NCBI GenBank assembly: GCA_011330545.1
Contig: DRQI01000178.1
Span: 1-8,897, forward strand
DNA length: 8,897 nucleotides
From: Flavobacteriia bacterium
Lineage (GTDB): Bacteria > Bacteroidota > Bacteroidia > Flavobacteriales > Flavobacteriaceae
Reading direction: 5' to 3'
Part shown: piece after piece, positions 1-5,932 of the stretch
How the letters are laid out: each line of letters starts with the position of its first letter
How positions within the stretch are numbered: position 1 is the first letter of the stretch
Notes under the pieces: generated by a model
Databases searched by the model: none
What the model was told of the DNA's origin: nothing
The model's input: the letters and a program-made list of their open reading frames with translations, nothing else
Made by a program: the position numbers and the translations under genes

Positions 1-8
1 GAGGTTGT

Positions 9-1118
9 TTATTTTTGATTGGCTAAGAAAACGATTAAGAGAATTATGGAAACGATTAGGATTACCAATAAGAAAATTTTCCAAAAAGAATAGGGCCGTT
101 GCCCTGAAATTTCACCGGTTTGGCCATTTACAAAAAAATTATACTGTTTTCCTTTGTATTTATAGGAACTTACATATACCGGAAGCAAGATGTGTTTAAA
201 GGTTTCTTCAGTAAGTTTTACATCTATAGAAGTTACTCGTTGGGTATCACCGCCAATATCACGCCTTGCCCATCGTTCGGCAATTAAGCGCGCTTGTTGA
301 TTTGATTTTAGATGCCCCTTTTCTAGGGGAATGGTATATTTTTCTGTAATAAATCCCGAAAGGTAACTATTGTCAAAGGGTTTTAGTTTTTGCAAATTCC
401 AACGGGCAATGCTTTGCGGAATACTACCCGAACGTTGATATGACGCTTTTATAAGAGTGTCATCTACGAAACCTTTGATGGTTCCTTGTGCGTATGACCA
501 ACGTGTACGCCGTTCTTGGCGTGTGCGCCGCACGGTTTTGCCATTTTGGGTAGTAGTATACGGAACGCTTACATAGTAATAATCACCTCGTTGCCCTGTA
601 TAATCAGCATAGAGTTGCGCGTCAAATGTCCAATAGGGTAAATACAACCCTTTGGTATTTTCAGGGCTTATGGCGGCTTTTTTTAATTTATTGGGAGCAA
701 ACCACAAGCTGTTGACCCATGTTTTAAAAGTCTGATGTGCTTTTTTTTGATCTATTTGAAAGGGTAATACAGCACCGGGAAGAATCCAATCTTCTTTACG
801 GGCATCTTCAACAATTAGGGGAGAACTACAATATACACATTTTAAAGATTTATAATTTTCTTCAACGTGTTGGTTGGCACCACAATTTTTACAATGTAGT
901 ATGGTAACTTCTTCGCGGTGCGACTGGGATCCCATGTTGCTCAAATATTCTTTGAGCTCTAATTCTTCAAATTGGTTTTCTAACGGAATTATTTCTTCGC
1001 GGTGCCCACAGTACTCACAGACAAGTTCTGTGGTGCCGGGTGCATATAAAAGCTCTGCACCGCAATTAACACATGCTTTTTTTAATTCTGATTTTTGTGG
1101 AGAGATAAGGTCTTCCAT
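9..1118 (-). CDS. Tail-anchored double zinc-ribbon protein (YdjG-like)
   Basis: The 369-residue protein opens with two successive zinc ribbons of identical spacing, CxxC-x14-CxxC: Cys16/19/34/37 and Cys76/79/94/97. A soluble region rich in Tyr and Arg follows, and a single hydrophobic helix at about 347-366 ends the protein, so it is probably a cytoplasmic protein anchored by its C-terminus. It lies 63 bp downstream of the SPFH gene on the same strand, probably in one transcript. The pairing of a zinc-ribbon membrane protein with an SPFH protein recalls Bacillus YdjG/YdjI, which partner a PspA homologue in envelope stress. That is family knowledge, and no PspA gene is visible here. Such proteins are often mis-annotated as primosomal or helicase-like because of the zinc ribbons, but I see no helicase motifs. 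I chose the ATG at 1118 over an in-frame TTG at 1127. Neither start has a clear ribosome-binding site. Confidence 0.85.
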   Translation of the reverse strand: MEDLISPQKSELKKACVNCGAELLYAPGTTELVCEYCGHREEIIPLENQFEELELKEYLSNMGSQSHREEVTILHCKNCGANQHVEENYKSLKCVYCSSPLIVEDARKEDWILPGAVLPFQIDQKKAHQTFKTWVNSLWFAPNKLKKAAISPENTKGLYLPYWTFDAQLYADYTGQRGDYYYVSVPYTTTQNGKTVRRTRQERRTRWSYAQGTIKGFVDDTLIKASYQRSGSIPQSIARWNLQKLKPFDNSYLSGFITEKYTIPLEKGHLKSNQQARLIAERWARRDIGGDTQRVTSIDVKLTEETFKHILLPVYVSSYKYKGKQYNFFVNGQTGEISGQRPYSFWKIFLLVILIVSIILLIVFLANQK

Positions 1119-1181
1119 AGAACTCAACTAGTACAAATCGGCTTTTTTACAAGAGGATACAACAAGTGGTTTAATATATAA

Positions 1182-2318
1182 TTATTGTTTCGGAATTGGA
1201 GGTGGGGTACTACCGCCCAAAAAAGCTTTTAGTTCTTCTATTTCTTTTAGGGTTTTCCAGTTATGCATACCTTGTTTCCAGATAAGTGTATCTTTATTGA
1301 CGGTTCTTCCGGCAAATAAGGCCTTAAGTTGTTCAAAAGTAACCGGCCCTACTTGTTTGTCATTGGCCGCATAGAAATATTGTGTTGCCATTGGTATTGG
1401 CGGTGGCATTGTTCCTATTTGTTGTGTATGTTGGGGCTGTTGCCCTCCCATTTGCGGATTCATCATACCTCCCATTTGTTGTGCCAGCACAAAACCCATA
1501 CCCATACCCATACCGGCGCCCGCGGTACCTCCTTCATTTTTAGCAGCAGCTTCAATGGCTTTGGCGGTTTTGAATTTGGTGAGTTTGTCTAAATCTAATT
1601 TGTCAATTCGGCTGTATTCAAAAATTTCTTTTTTAAGGTCTTCGGGCATCGACACATTTTCGATAAAGAATTTTTCGAGCGAAATCCCTACACTGGCAAA
1701 ATCAGGTTGCATTACTTCTTTACAGGTTTCTGAAAGTTCGGTAGTATTGGCAGCATATAATTCTATGGGTAATTTGGCCTCGCCAACGGTATCTGTAAAC
1801 CTTGTAGCAATTAAACTTTTTAGATGTTCATTGATTTCAAAATTTGTAAAGTTGTTATCGGTACCAACAATGTCGACAATAAATTTACCGGCGTCACTTA
1901 TTTTAAAAGCATAGGTGCCGAAAGCGCGAATTTCTACCAATCCGAAACGGTCATCATTTAAGGTAATGGCATTTTTTGTGCCCCATTTTTCATCGGTAAA
2001 AAGGTGGGTATTTACAAAATAGACTTCGGCTTTAAACGGACTGTTAAATCCGTATTTCCAACCTTTAAGTGTGGTTAGAATAGGTAAGTTTTGGGTGTTT
2101 AAGGTGTAGGTTCCGGGTTTGAAAACATCAGCCAACTGCCCTTCATTGATAAAAACAGCGGTTTGCCCTTCTCTAACAATAAGCTGTGCATTGTTTTTAA
2201 TTTCATTTTGATAGCGCTCAAAGCGATGGCAAATAGTATCATCTGTGTAGTCTAACCACTCAATGATATCAATAAATTCATTACTCAGTTTTTCTTTTAT
2301 GGTATCGAAAATTCCCAT
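1182..2318 (-). CDS. SPFH/Band-7 protein with C-terminal GYF_2 domain (YdjI-like)
   Basis: The 378-residue protein has an SPFH/Band-7 region at about 40-240, a type once labelled 'virion core protein-like' and represented by Bacillus YdjI. A low-complexity stretch rich in Gly, Met and Gln (264-300) and a proline run (305-309) follow. A GYF_2/DUF4339 domain occupies about 315-367, recognised from YAANDKQVGPVTFEQLKAL and a WKQGMHNW-type end. There is no signal peptide or obvious membrane helix, so it is probably a cytosolic scaffold assembling at the membrane. In related proteins a C-terminal zinc ribbon often takes the place of the GYF_2 domain; here the zinc ribbons are in the neighbouring gene. 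The ATG at 2318 fits the domain start. The gene is first in its unit, behind a terminator at 2378-2407, and its promoter must lie in the AT-rich 2319-2377. The link to membrane stress is inferred from the family. Confidence 0.88.
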   Translation of the reverse strand: MGIFDTIKEKLSNEFIDIIEWLDYTDDTICHRFERYQNEIKNNAQLIVREGQTAVFINEGQLADVFKPGTYTLNTQNLPILTTLKGWKYGFNSPFKAEVYFVNTHLFTDEKWGTKNAITLNDDRFGLVEIRAFGTYAFKISDAGKFIVDIVGTDNNFTNFEINEHLKSLIATRFTDTVGEAKLPIELYAANTTELSETCKEVMQPDFASVGISLEKFFIENVSMPEDLKKEIFEYSRIDKLDLDKLTKFKTAKAIEAAAKNEGGTAGAGMGMGMGFVLAQQMGGMMNPQMGGQQPQHTQQIGTMPPPIPMATQYFYAANDKQVGPVTFEQLKALFAGRTVNKDTLIWKQGMHNWKTLKEIEELKAFLGGSTPPPIPKQ

Positions 2319-2377
2319 GTTGGTTGATTTTTAATTGAAGTATAAATATATAAAAATACTGTGAATTAAGATGAATT

Positions 2378-2407
2378 AAAAAAGGGTTTCACTTCAAGTG
2401 AAACCCT
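2378..2407 (-). terminator. Intrinsic terminator of the type II SQR gene
   Basis: A perfect 12-bp inverted repeat (2383-2394 with 2396-2407, AGGGTTTCACTT and its complement) forms a tight hairpin. Read on the minus strand, it is followed immediately by a run of six T (2383-2378). It lies 29 bp past the stop codon of the type II SQR gene and separates the sulfide cluster from the SPFH/zinc-ribbon unit. Confidence 0.92.
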
Positions 2408-2435
2408 ATTAATTTTTTAAAATGATTAAGACTAA

Positions 2436-3749
2436 TTATACTTCAACACCTTTCATCATTTTATTCCAGTATAAATATGGTAATAAGTATTTTTTCAAAA
2501 TCCATAAACGCCAGTGTTCTTTAGACGAATCTCCAATCATTAAAGGAAATTGTTTGAGTTTTGGGTCTGGTTTGAATTCTTTACTGTAATCAAATTCGGC
2601 AAGTACCATTTTACCATAACCGGTTACTAAAGGGCAAGAGGAATAACCGTTATAGGCCAAATTGGTAACGGCATTTCGTTCTATCATATTTAAGATATTA
2701 GCCACTACAATAGGTACTTGTTTGCGGATAGCGGCACCTGTTTTTGCTGTTGGTAATTGCGCAGCATCTCCTAAACCGAAAACATTGGGATATTTGGTGT
2801 GTTGAAGGGTTTTGTCATTAACACTTACCCAACCGTCGTCATTAGATAGTGGTGAAGCAGCAATAAACTTTGGCGCTGCTTGTGGCGGTGCCAAATGCAT
2901 CATATCGAAATGAATTCCGTAACGGTCGCCTTCTTTGGTAACTTTTACATCTTTGTAGTTGTATTGGATAGATTCGTCTAATTTTTTTCCTTCGTTATCG
3001 CCAGACATTACAATACATCCACCGGCATCTATATCTTTTGCCAGTTCGTACCAAGCAATTTGGTTTTCGGCATCTACCTTTACCAATTTATGGTGAAATC
3101 GGATATTAATATCTTTACGGTCAATGACTTTCATTAAAGTATTGGCCACTACTTTTACAGCAAAGATAACTCCTCCGGGAATGGCAAAAACGATATCTGT
3201 TTTATTTCTAACACCGCTCTTTTTAAAATGGTCTTCTGCCAGATACATGATTTTTTGAGGTGCTCCGCCACATTTTATCGGTGTTGTGGGTTGTGTAAAT
3301 AGGGCGGTTCCGCCTTTAAAATTTTTCAATACTTCCCATGTATGTTTCGGATTGGTATAGTTGCTACATACTACGCCTTTATCCATTGCTTCCGGAAGCC
3401 CTTCAACCAATTCGGGAGCCATTCTCAAACCTGGGCAAACCACTAAGTAGTCATAGGTAAACTCATTGCCGTTTTTGGTTGTTACTTTATTGTTTTCGGG
3501 GTCAATATTCTCGGCATATTCTTTTATCCAATGTACGCCTGAGGGCATTACCGAAGCCATACTTCGGGCAGTTTTTTCATAATCATAGGTATTGGCCCCT
3601 ACTAAGGTCCATGCCGGTTGGTAATAATGTGTGTCAGCGGGTTCTAACAATGCGATATCGGCTTTCGGATTTTTTCTCAGCATTTGAGAAGCTACCATAA
3701 TACCTGCGGTACCGCCTCCGATGATAAGAATTTGGTGATGTTGTGACAT
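2436..3749 (-). CDS. sqr: Sulfide:quinone oxidoreductase, type II (SQOR-like)
   Basis: This FAD-dependent flavoprotein of 437 residues oxidises sulfide, passing electrons to membrane quinone and sulfane sulfur to a thiol acceptor. The N-terminal dinucleotide fold has GGGTAG at 11-16. The redox cysteines are Cys160 in PIKCGGAPQKIMYLAE and Cys372 in SSCPLVTGYGKMVLAEFDY; both segments closely match human SQOR around its two catalytic cysteines. The second FAD-contact segment is NVFGLGDAAQLPT (322-334). The C-terminal region (416-431) is hydrophobic and aromatic, as in the quinone-side membrane-binding end of SQORs. Only two of the three cysteines of type I enzymes are present, as expected for type II. 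The leader is about 85 nt. An upstream dyad (3869-3884) and -7 box suggest activation by a Crp/Fnr protein. A strong terminator follows the gene. No persulfide dioxygenase gene, a frequent partner of type II SQR, is in the window. Confidence 0.95.
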   Translation of the reverse strand: MSQHHQILIIGGGTAGIMVASQMLRKNPKADIALLEPADTHYYQPAWTLVGANTYDYEKTARSMASVMPSGVHWIKEYAENIDPENNKVTTKNGNEFTYDYLVVCPGLRMAPELVEGLPEAMDKGVVCSNYTNPKHTWEVLKNFKGGTALFTQPTTPIKCGGAPQKIMYLAEDHFKKSGVRNKTDIVFAIPGGVIFAVKVVANTLMKVIDRKDINIRFHHKLVKVDAENQIAWYELAKDIDAGGCIVMSGDNEGKKLDESIQYNYKDVKVTKEGDRYGIHFDMMHLAPPQAAPKFIAASPLSNDDGWVSVNDKTLQHTKYPNVFGLGDAAQLPTAKTGAAIRKQVPIVVANILNMIERNAVTNLAYNGYSSCPLVTGYGKMVLAEFDYSKEFKPDPKLKQFPLMIGDSSKEHWRLWILKKYLLPYLYWNKMMKGVEV

Positions 3750-3838
3750 TTTAATTGATTTTTTTAGTTTGATTTTTTGCTAATATTCAAAATGTATGTC
3801 CAAACTTGTTAATAAGTATAGAACATAAAATTAGAGGT

Positions 3839-3884
3839 CAAAAAAGTACAATAAATATACAAATTACGTGTAACAAAAGTTACA
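3839..3884 (-). promoter_or_regulatory. Crp/Fnr-type operator and promoter of the type II SQR gene
   Basis: A perfect dyad, TGTAAC-AAAA-GTTACA, occupies 3869-3884 (centre 3876.5). A Bacteroidota-like -7 box, TACTTTTTTG, reads on the minus strand from 3848 to 3839. The dyad centre is 28.5 bp upstream of the first T of the box. With the usual distance from box to start site, that places the activator at about -41.5, the class II Crp/Fnr position. I see no -33 TTG element at the expected place, which fits an activator-dependent promoter. No transcript data are available. Confidence 0.72.
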
Positions 3885-3900
3885 TTTTTGGTTATAGGCA

Positions 3901-4052
3901 TCAAAAAAACCGCCTGAAAACGTGATTATCAAACCTTTTTGTTTTTTTGAGAACTGCTAAAAGAATGACACATAAGGCATATTATAGTTTTCATGCTTAT
4001 GGCTGTCAATGGTGTTTACAACAAGACAAAAAGTATTGCTTTTTAGGCGGCC
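3901..4052 (-). other. Unassigned intergenic segment with long-range inverted repeat
   Basis: The 3750-4076 gap has no convincing gene. Beyond the SQR promoter and leader, it holds CCGCCTGAAAA at 3910-3920 and its near-complement TTTTAGGCGG at 4041-4050, about 120 nt apart. On the minus strand the closing half is followed by seven T (3909-3903). It could be a structured 3' end of the DUF2892 transcript, a small RNA with a terminator-like end, or a remnant of an inserted element. A weak AT hairpin lies at 4027-4044. Two tiny reading frames here (21 and 32 codons, opposite strands) have no supporting signals. This is an observation, not a firm RNA call. Confidence 0.25.
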
Positions 4053-4076
4053 TCTTGTGTTAAGTATAATGTTGAA

Positions 4077-4283
4077 TTATTCTTTTGATTTTAACGTATT
4101 CATTCCTGTTGCCAACCATATCGGACAGGTACCCACTAAGGCTGTTAACACCATAATGGCGGCTACTGCATATAATACATAATCCCAAGGACTGGCTACC
4201 TGATGTGTATAGGCTGCCCAAATTGCTACGGCTGCAATAATAAAACGAACTACTTTGTCAATACTACCTACATTTTTTTTCAT
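4077..4283 (-). CDS. DUF2892 (YgaP-type) small inner-membrane protein
   Basis: The 68-residue protein has two predicted membrane helices (about 12-28 and 33-52), then a short GTCPIW motif with Cys53 and a polar tail. It begins with the MKKNVGSIDKVVRF-type segment characteristic of DUF2892. In E. coli YgaP the same module anchors a rhodanese domain to the inner membrane. Here it stands alone, and the rhodanese domain is in a separate lipoprotein gene at 8130-8837. DUF2892 genes often accompany rhodanese, SQR and thioredoxin genes, and a role in handling membrane-associated sulfane sulfur is inferred from that context only. The gene has its own promoter with a variant Crp/Fnr dyad at 4353-4366. 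Confidence 0.85.
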   Translation of the reverse strand: MKKNVGSIDKVVRFIIAAVAIWAAYTHQVASPWDYVLYAVAAIMVLTALVGTCPIWLATGMNTLKSKE

Positions 4284-4322
4284 GATTATTATAATTTTTA
4301 GTTATACATCTAGTTTATACTT

Positions 4323-4366
4323 CAAAAGTAATGTCTGTATTTGGTTATTTTGGTGATGATTGTCAC
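4323..4366 (-). promoter_or_regulatory. Promoter and variant Crp/Fnr-type dyad of the DUF2892 gene
   Basis: The minus strand carries an exact TAnnTTTG box, TACTTTTG, from 4330 to 4323, 39 bp before the ATG. Centred at 4359.5 (29.5 bp upstream of the box) is GTGAT-GATT-GTCAC (plus strand, 4353-4366), whose outer parts GTGA and TCAC are exact complements with a 6-bp spacer. It keeps the GTNAY-N4-GTNAC layout of the other dyads in this window and the same spacing, but it is the most divergent copy. It lies only 13 bp past the stop codon of the regulator gene. Confidence 0.6.
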
Positions 4367-4378
4367 AACTGGGCTTAT

Positions 4379-5017
4379 TTATTGTAATATTTTTATCCTT
4401 CGCTGTGATAATTCTATTTTGCCATCATTTTCCAATTTTTTTAATAATCTTGATATGACTTCTCGTGATGATCCCAATTCATTGGCAATTTCTTGATGCG
4501 AATGGTGTATTTCTTTTGTGTTCTTAATCGTTGCCTCTTTTAATAAATATTCTTCTAATCTTTTTTCTTTTTTTGAAAATGTTAAAATTCGAATCATTTC
4601 TATGACCTGTTCAAATTTTTCATTGAACAGTTCGTAAACAAATAAATTCCATTGAGGGAAAGATTTTCTCAGTTGGGTCAATTTGTCGATCGGAATTAAC
4701 ACCAATTGCGCGTCTTCTTCTATAATTCCTTTTACAGTTATTTTTTCATTTTTTTCTGCGGCCATAATTGACATAATACAACTTTCACCCGGCTCTATAT
4801 AGTATAATAAAACTTCATGGCCACTTTCATCTTCTTTATAAATTTTAATCAGGCCTGAAATTAGTAATGGAATTACTTTTATATAAGAATTCTCTTTTAG
4901 GATTATCGTATCCTTGGCAAAATTTTTCACAAGGCTAATGGCTTCAATTTCTTGGAGTAATTCTTTTGATGAAGCCAATTGCGGAATGGCTTTCTTAAGT
5001 ATATCTAGGGTAGACAT
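4379..5017 (-). CDS. Crp/Fnr-family transcriptional regulator
   Basis: The 212-residue protein has a cyclic-nucleotide-binding-like beta-roll at about 25-120, a dimerisation helix at about 122-150 and a winged helix-turn-helix at about 152-212. The recognition helix GSSREVISRLLKKLENDG includes Arg185, Glu186, Ser189 and Arg190, combining the Arg/Glu/Arg of Crp with the Glu/Ser/Arg of Fnr. The usual cysteines of an Fnr-type iron-sulfur cluster are absent: Cys80, in the segment GESCIMSIM, is the only cysteine, so the signal is not evident. It could sense a small ligand, haem, or sulfide/persulfide through partners. It sits amid genes whose promoters carry GTNAY-N4-GTNAC dyads and is the obvious candidate to bind them. 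It starts 101 bp after the thioredoxin gene and may have its own promoter. A palindrome at 5037-5049 lies close to its start. Confidence 0.92.
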   Translation of the reverse strand: MSTLDILKKAIPQLASSKELLQEIEAISLVKNFAKDTIILKENSYIKVIPLLISGLIKIYKEDESGHEVLLYYIEPGESCIMSIMAAEKNEKITVKGIIEEDAQLVLIPIDKLTQLRKSFPQWNLFVYELFNEKFEQVIEMIRILTFSKKEKRLEEYLLKEATIKNTKEIHHSHQEIANELGSSREVISRLLKKLENDGKIELSQRRIKILQ

Positions 5018-5036
5018 ATTAATGTTCTTTTAGAGA

Positions 5037-5049
5037 TTGTAAATTACAA
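5037..5049. promoter_or_regulatory. Palindrome just upstream of the Crp/Fnr gene
   Basis: TTGTAA-A-TTACAA is a perfect 13-bp palindrome ending 20 bp before the regulator's start codon. It shares GTAA/TTAC ends with the operators elsewhere in the window, but the gap between them is 1 bp instead of 6. It may be an autoregulatory site or a chance feature of AT-rich DNA. Confidence 0.25.
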
Positions 5050-5118
5050 AAAAGACATCAATAATAGATAATGTACTTTGCAGGTTAAAATTATTTTCTT
5101 CTTATCATAAAAAAATGG

Positions 5119-5415
5119 TTATGCATGGCTATTGATAATTTGAACGAGTTGCGATGCTTGTAACACGCCCGATTGGCGCCAAACTTGTTTTCCTTTTTTA
5201 AATAAAATTAATGTTGGTACACCTCTAACTTGGTACGTGGCAGCTACTGAGGGGTTTTTGTCTACATCGATTTTGATTATTTTTACAGAATCTTTTAATT
5301 GATGTTTTACTTCCTTTAAGATGGGAGCCATCATTTTACAGGGGCCACACCAATCTGCTTTAAAATCTACTAAAACTAGTGTGTTTTGCTTGATTAAATC
5401 GTTAAAAGTTGCCAT
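5119..5415 (-). CDS. Thioredoxin
   Basis: This is a compact 98-residue thioredoxin fold with the canonical active site WCGPC (Trp22, Cys23, Cys26), preceded by VDFKAD and followed by a KMMAPILKEV helix. The cis-proline is in GVPT (Pro67). It has no signal peptide, so it is cytosolic. It is slightly shorter than the usual 105-110 residues, mainly at the N-terminus. It follows the HMA-domain gene by 10 bp, so the two are almost certainly co-transcribed. In a sulfide cluster, a likely task is reducing persulfides made by SQR or rhodanese and releasing the sulfur; that is inferred from context. It may not be the housekeeping thioredoxin. Confidence 0.92.
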   Translation of the reverse strand: MATFNDLIKQNTLVLVDFKADWCGPCKMMAPILKEVKHQLKDSVKIIKIDVDKNPSVAATYQVRGVPTLILFKKGKQVWRQSGVLQASQLVQIINSHA

Positions 5416-5425
5416 ATTTTATTTC

Positions 5426-5695
5426 TTATTTTTCTCCTATTCTGCCTGAGGCACAACTGACAAATGATGTTGCTTTGTGCAATACGGTGTTTGCATTGCC
5501 TACTTCAGGGTATCCCATAGCGGCCAATTTTTTCTTTACGGAAACCATTACAGATTCATTAGCTGTATCAACAGTTACTTTTGAAGTTTCTAGACCTGCA
5601 CTCACTTTAGAGACTTCATCAATAGATAAAACACCTTTTTCTATGGTATTGGCACAACCTCTGCATTTGATATTTTGTATTGCTATCATTAGCAT
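5426..5695 (-). CDS. HMA-domain (heavy-metal-associated) CxxC protein
   Basis: The 89-residue cytosolic protein has a ferredoxin-like HMA fold. The metal-binding loop is IKCRGCANTIEKGV (Cys11, Cys14), followed by a VTVDTANESVMV strand and KKKLAAMGYPEVG. This is the pattern of copper chaperones of the CopZ/Atx1 type, although the loop lacks the usual leading Met-x-Cys. The tail is longer than in a minimal HMA protein and includes a third cysteine (Cys81, in SFVSCASGR). Translation could start at 5695 or at a second ATG at 5689; the latter gives MIAIQNIKC, closer to typical family starts. It sits immediately upstream of thioredoxin, with no metal transporter nearby. The two cysteines might therefore carry sulfur or be redox partners of thioredoxin rather than bind copper; this is speculative. 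Confidence 0.85.
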   Translation of the reverse strand: MLMIAIQNIKCRGCANTIEKGVLSIDEVSKVSAGLETSKVTVDTANESVMVSVKKKLAAMGYPEVGNANTVLHKATSFVSCASGRIGEK

Positions 5696-5749
5696 AGGAT
5701 AAATTTTAATGTAAAGATACTTAGAAATATAGACTTGTAAAAGGAAGGG

Positions 5750-5890
5750 CTATTTCTTATTGTTTCTAGTTCCGCCATGCCCCATAGCGACCACATTGAG
5801 TATCTTAATATTTAGATAGATAAACTTAAAAAATTGGATAAAAGGATTGTGCATTACAAATTTTTGAAAGCGTGTTATTTTTTTTGCCAT
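5750..5890 (-). CDS. Small basic hydrophobic protein, 46 residues, unknown function
   Basis: I read an open frame of 46 codons starting at ATG 5890, only 42 bp after the stop of the first SQR gene and ending 54 bp before the HMA gene, on the same strand. It starts MAKKITRFQKFVMHNPFIQF and continues with FKFIYLNIKILNVVAMGHGG, ending in TRNNKK. The N-terminal half is basic and aromatic, the middle (about 17-36) is hydrophobic enough to lie in or on a membrane, and the tail is Gly/His then basic. The frame fills most of an otherwise gene-free gap inside an apparent operon. I do not recognise the family. Its composition and placement suggest a real small membrane-associated protein working with the SQR, but short length leaves room for chance. 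Confidence 0.6.
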   Translation of the reverse strand: MAKKITRFQKFVMHNPFIQFFKFIYLNIKILNVVAMGHGGTRNNKK

Positions 5891-5932
5891 AATTTTGATT
5901 GTTAGGTTATTATAAAAAAACGTATAAATCTA

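Noticed and set aside
1119..1127. TTG start adding three residues to the zinc-ribbon protein
   Set aside because: The ATG at 1118 is in frame, gives a normal N-terminus, and the TTG has no ribosome-binding site.
1329..1914. Two plus-strand open frames opposite the SPFH gene
   Set aside because: They lie antisense to recognisable SPFH and GYF_2 domains, and their composition is low-complexity and unlike real proteins.
2617..2626. TAACCGGTTA palindrome as another operator copy
   Set aside because: It is inside the type II SQR coding region and its half-site spacing differs from the four promoter dyads.
3929..3994. 21-codon minus-strand frame containing a CLMC motif
   Set aside because: It is too short, with no supporting signal, in a region of A/T runs.
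3965..4063. 32-codon plus-strand frame with four cysteines
   Set aside because: It has no promoter or ribosome-binding signal, runs against all neighbours, and overlaps an inverted repeat; chance is likely.
5100..5125. Possible terminator after thioredoxin (ATGCAT followed by T run)
   Set aside because: The self-complementary ATGCAT cannot form a hairpin with a workable loop, and no longer stem precedes the T run.
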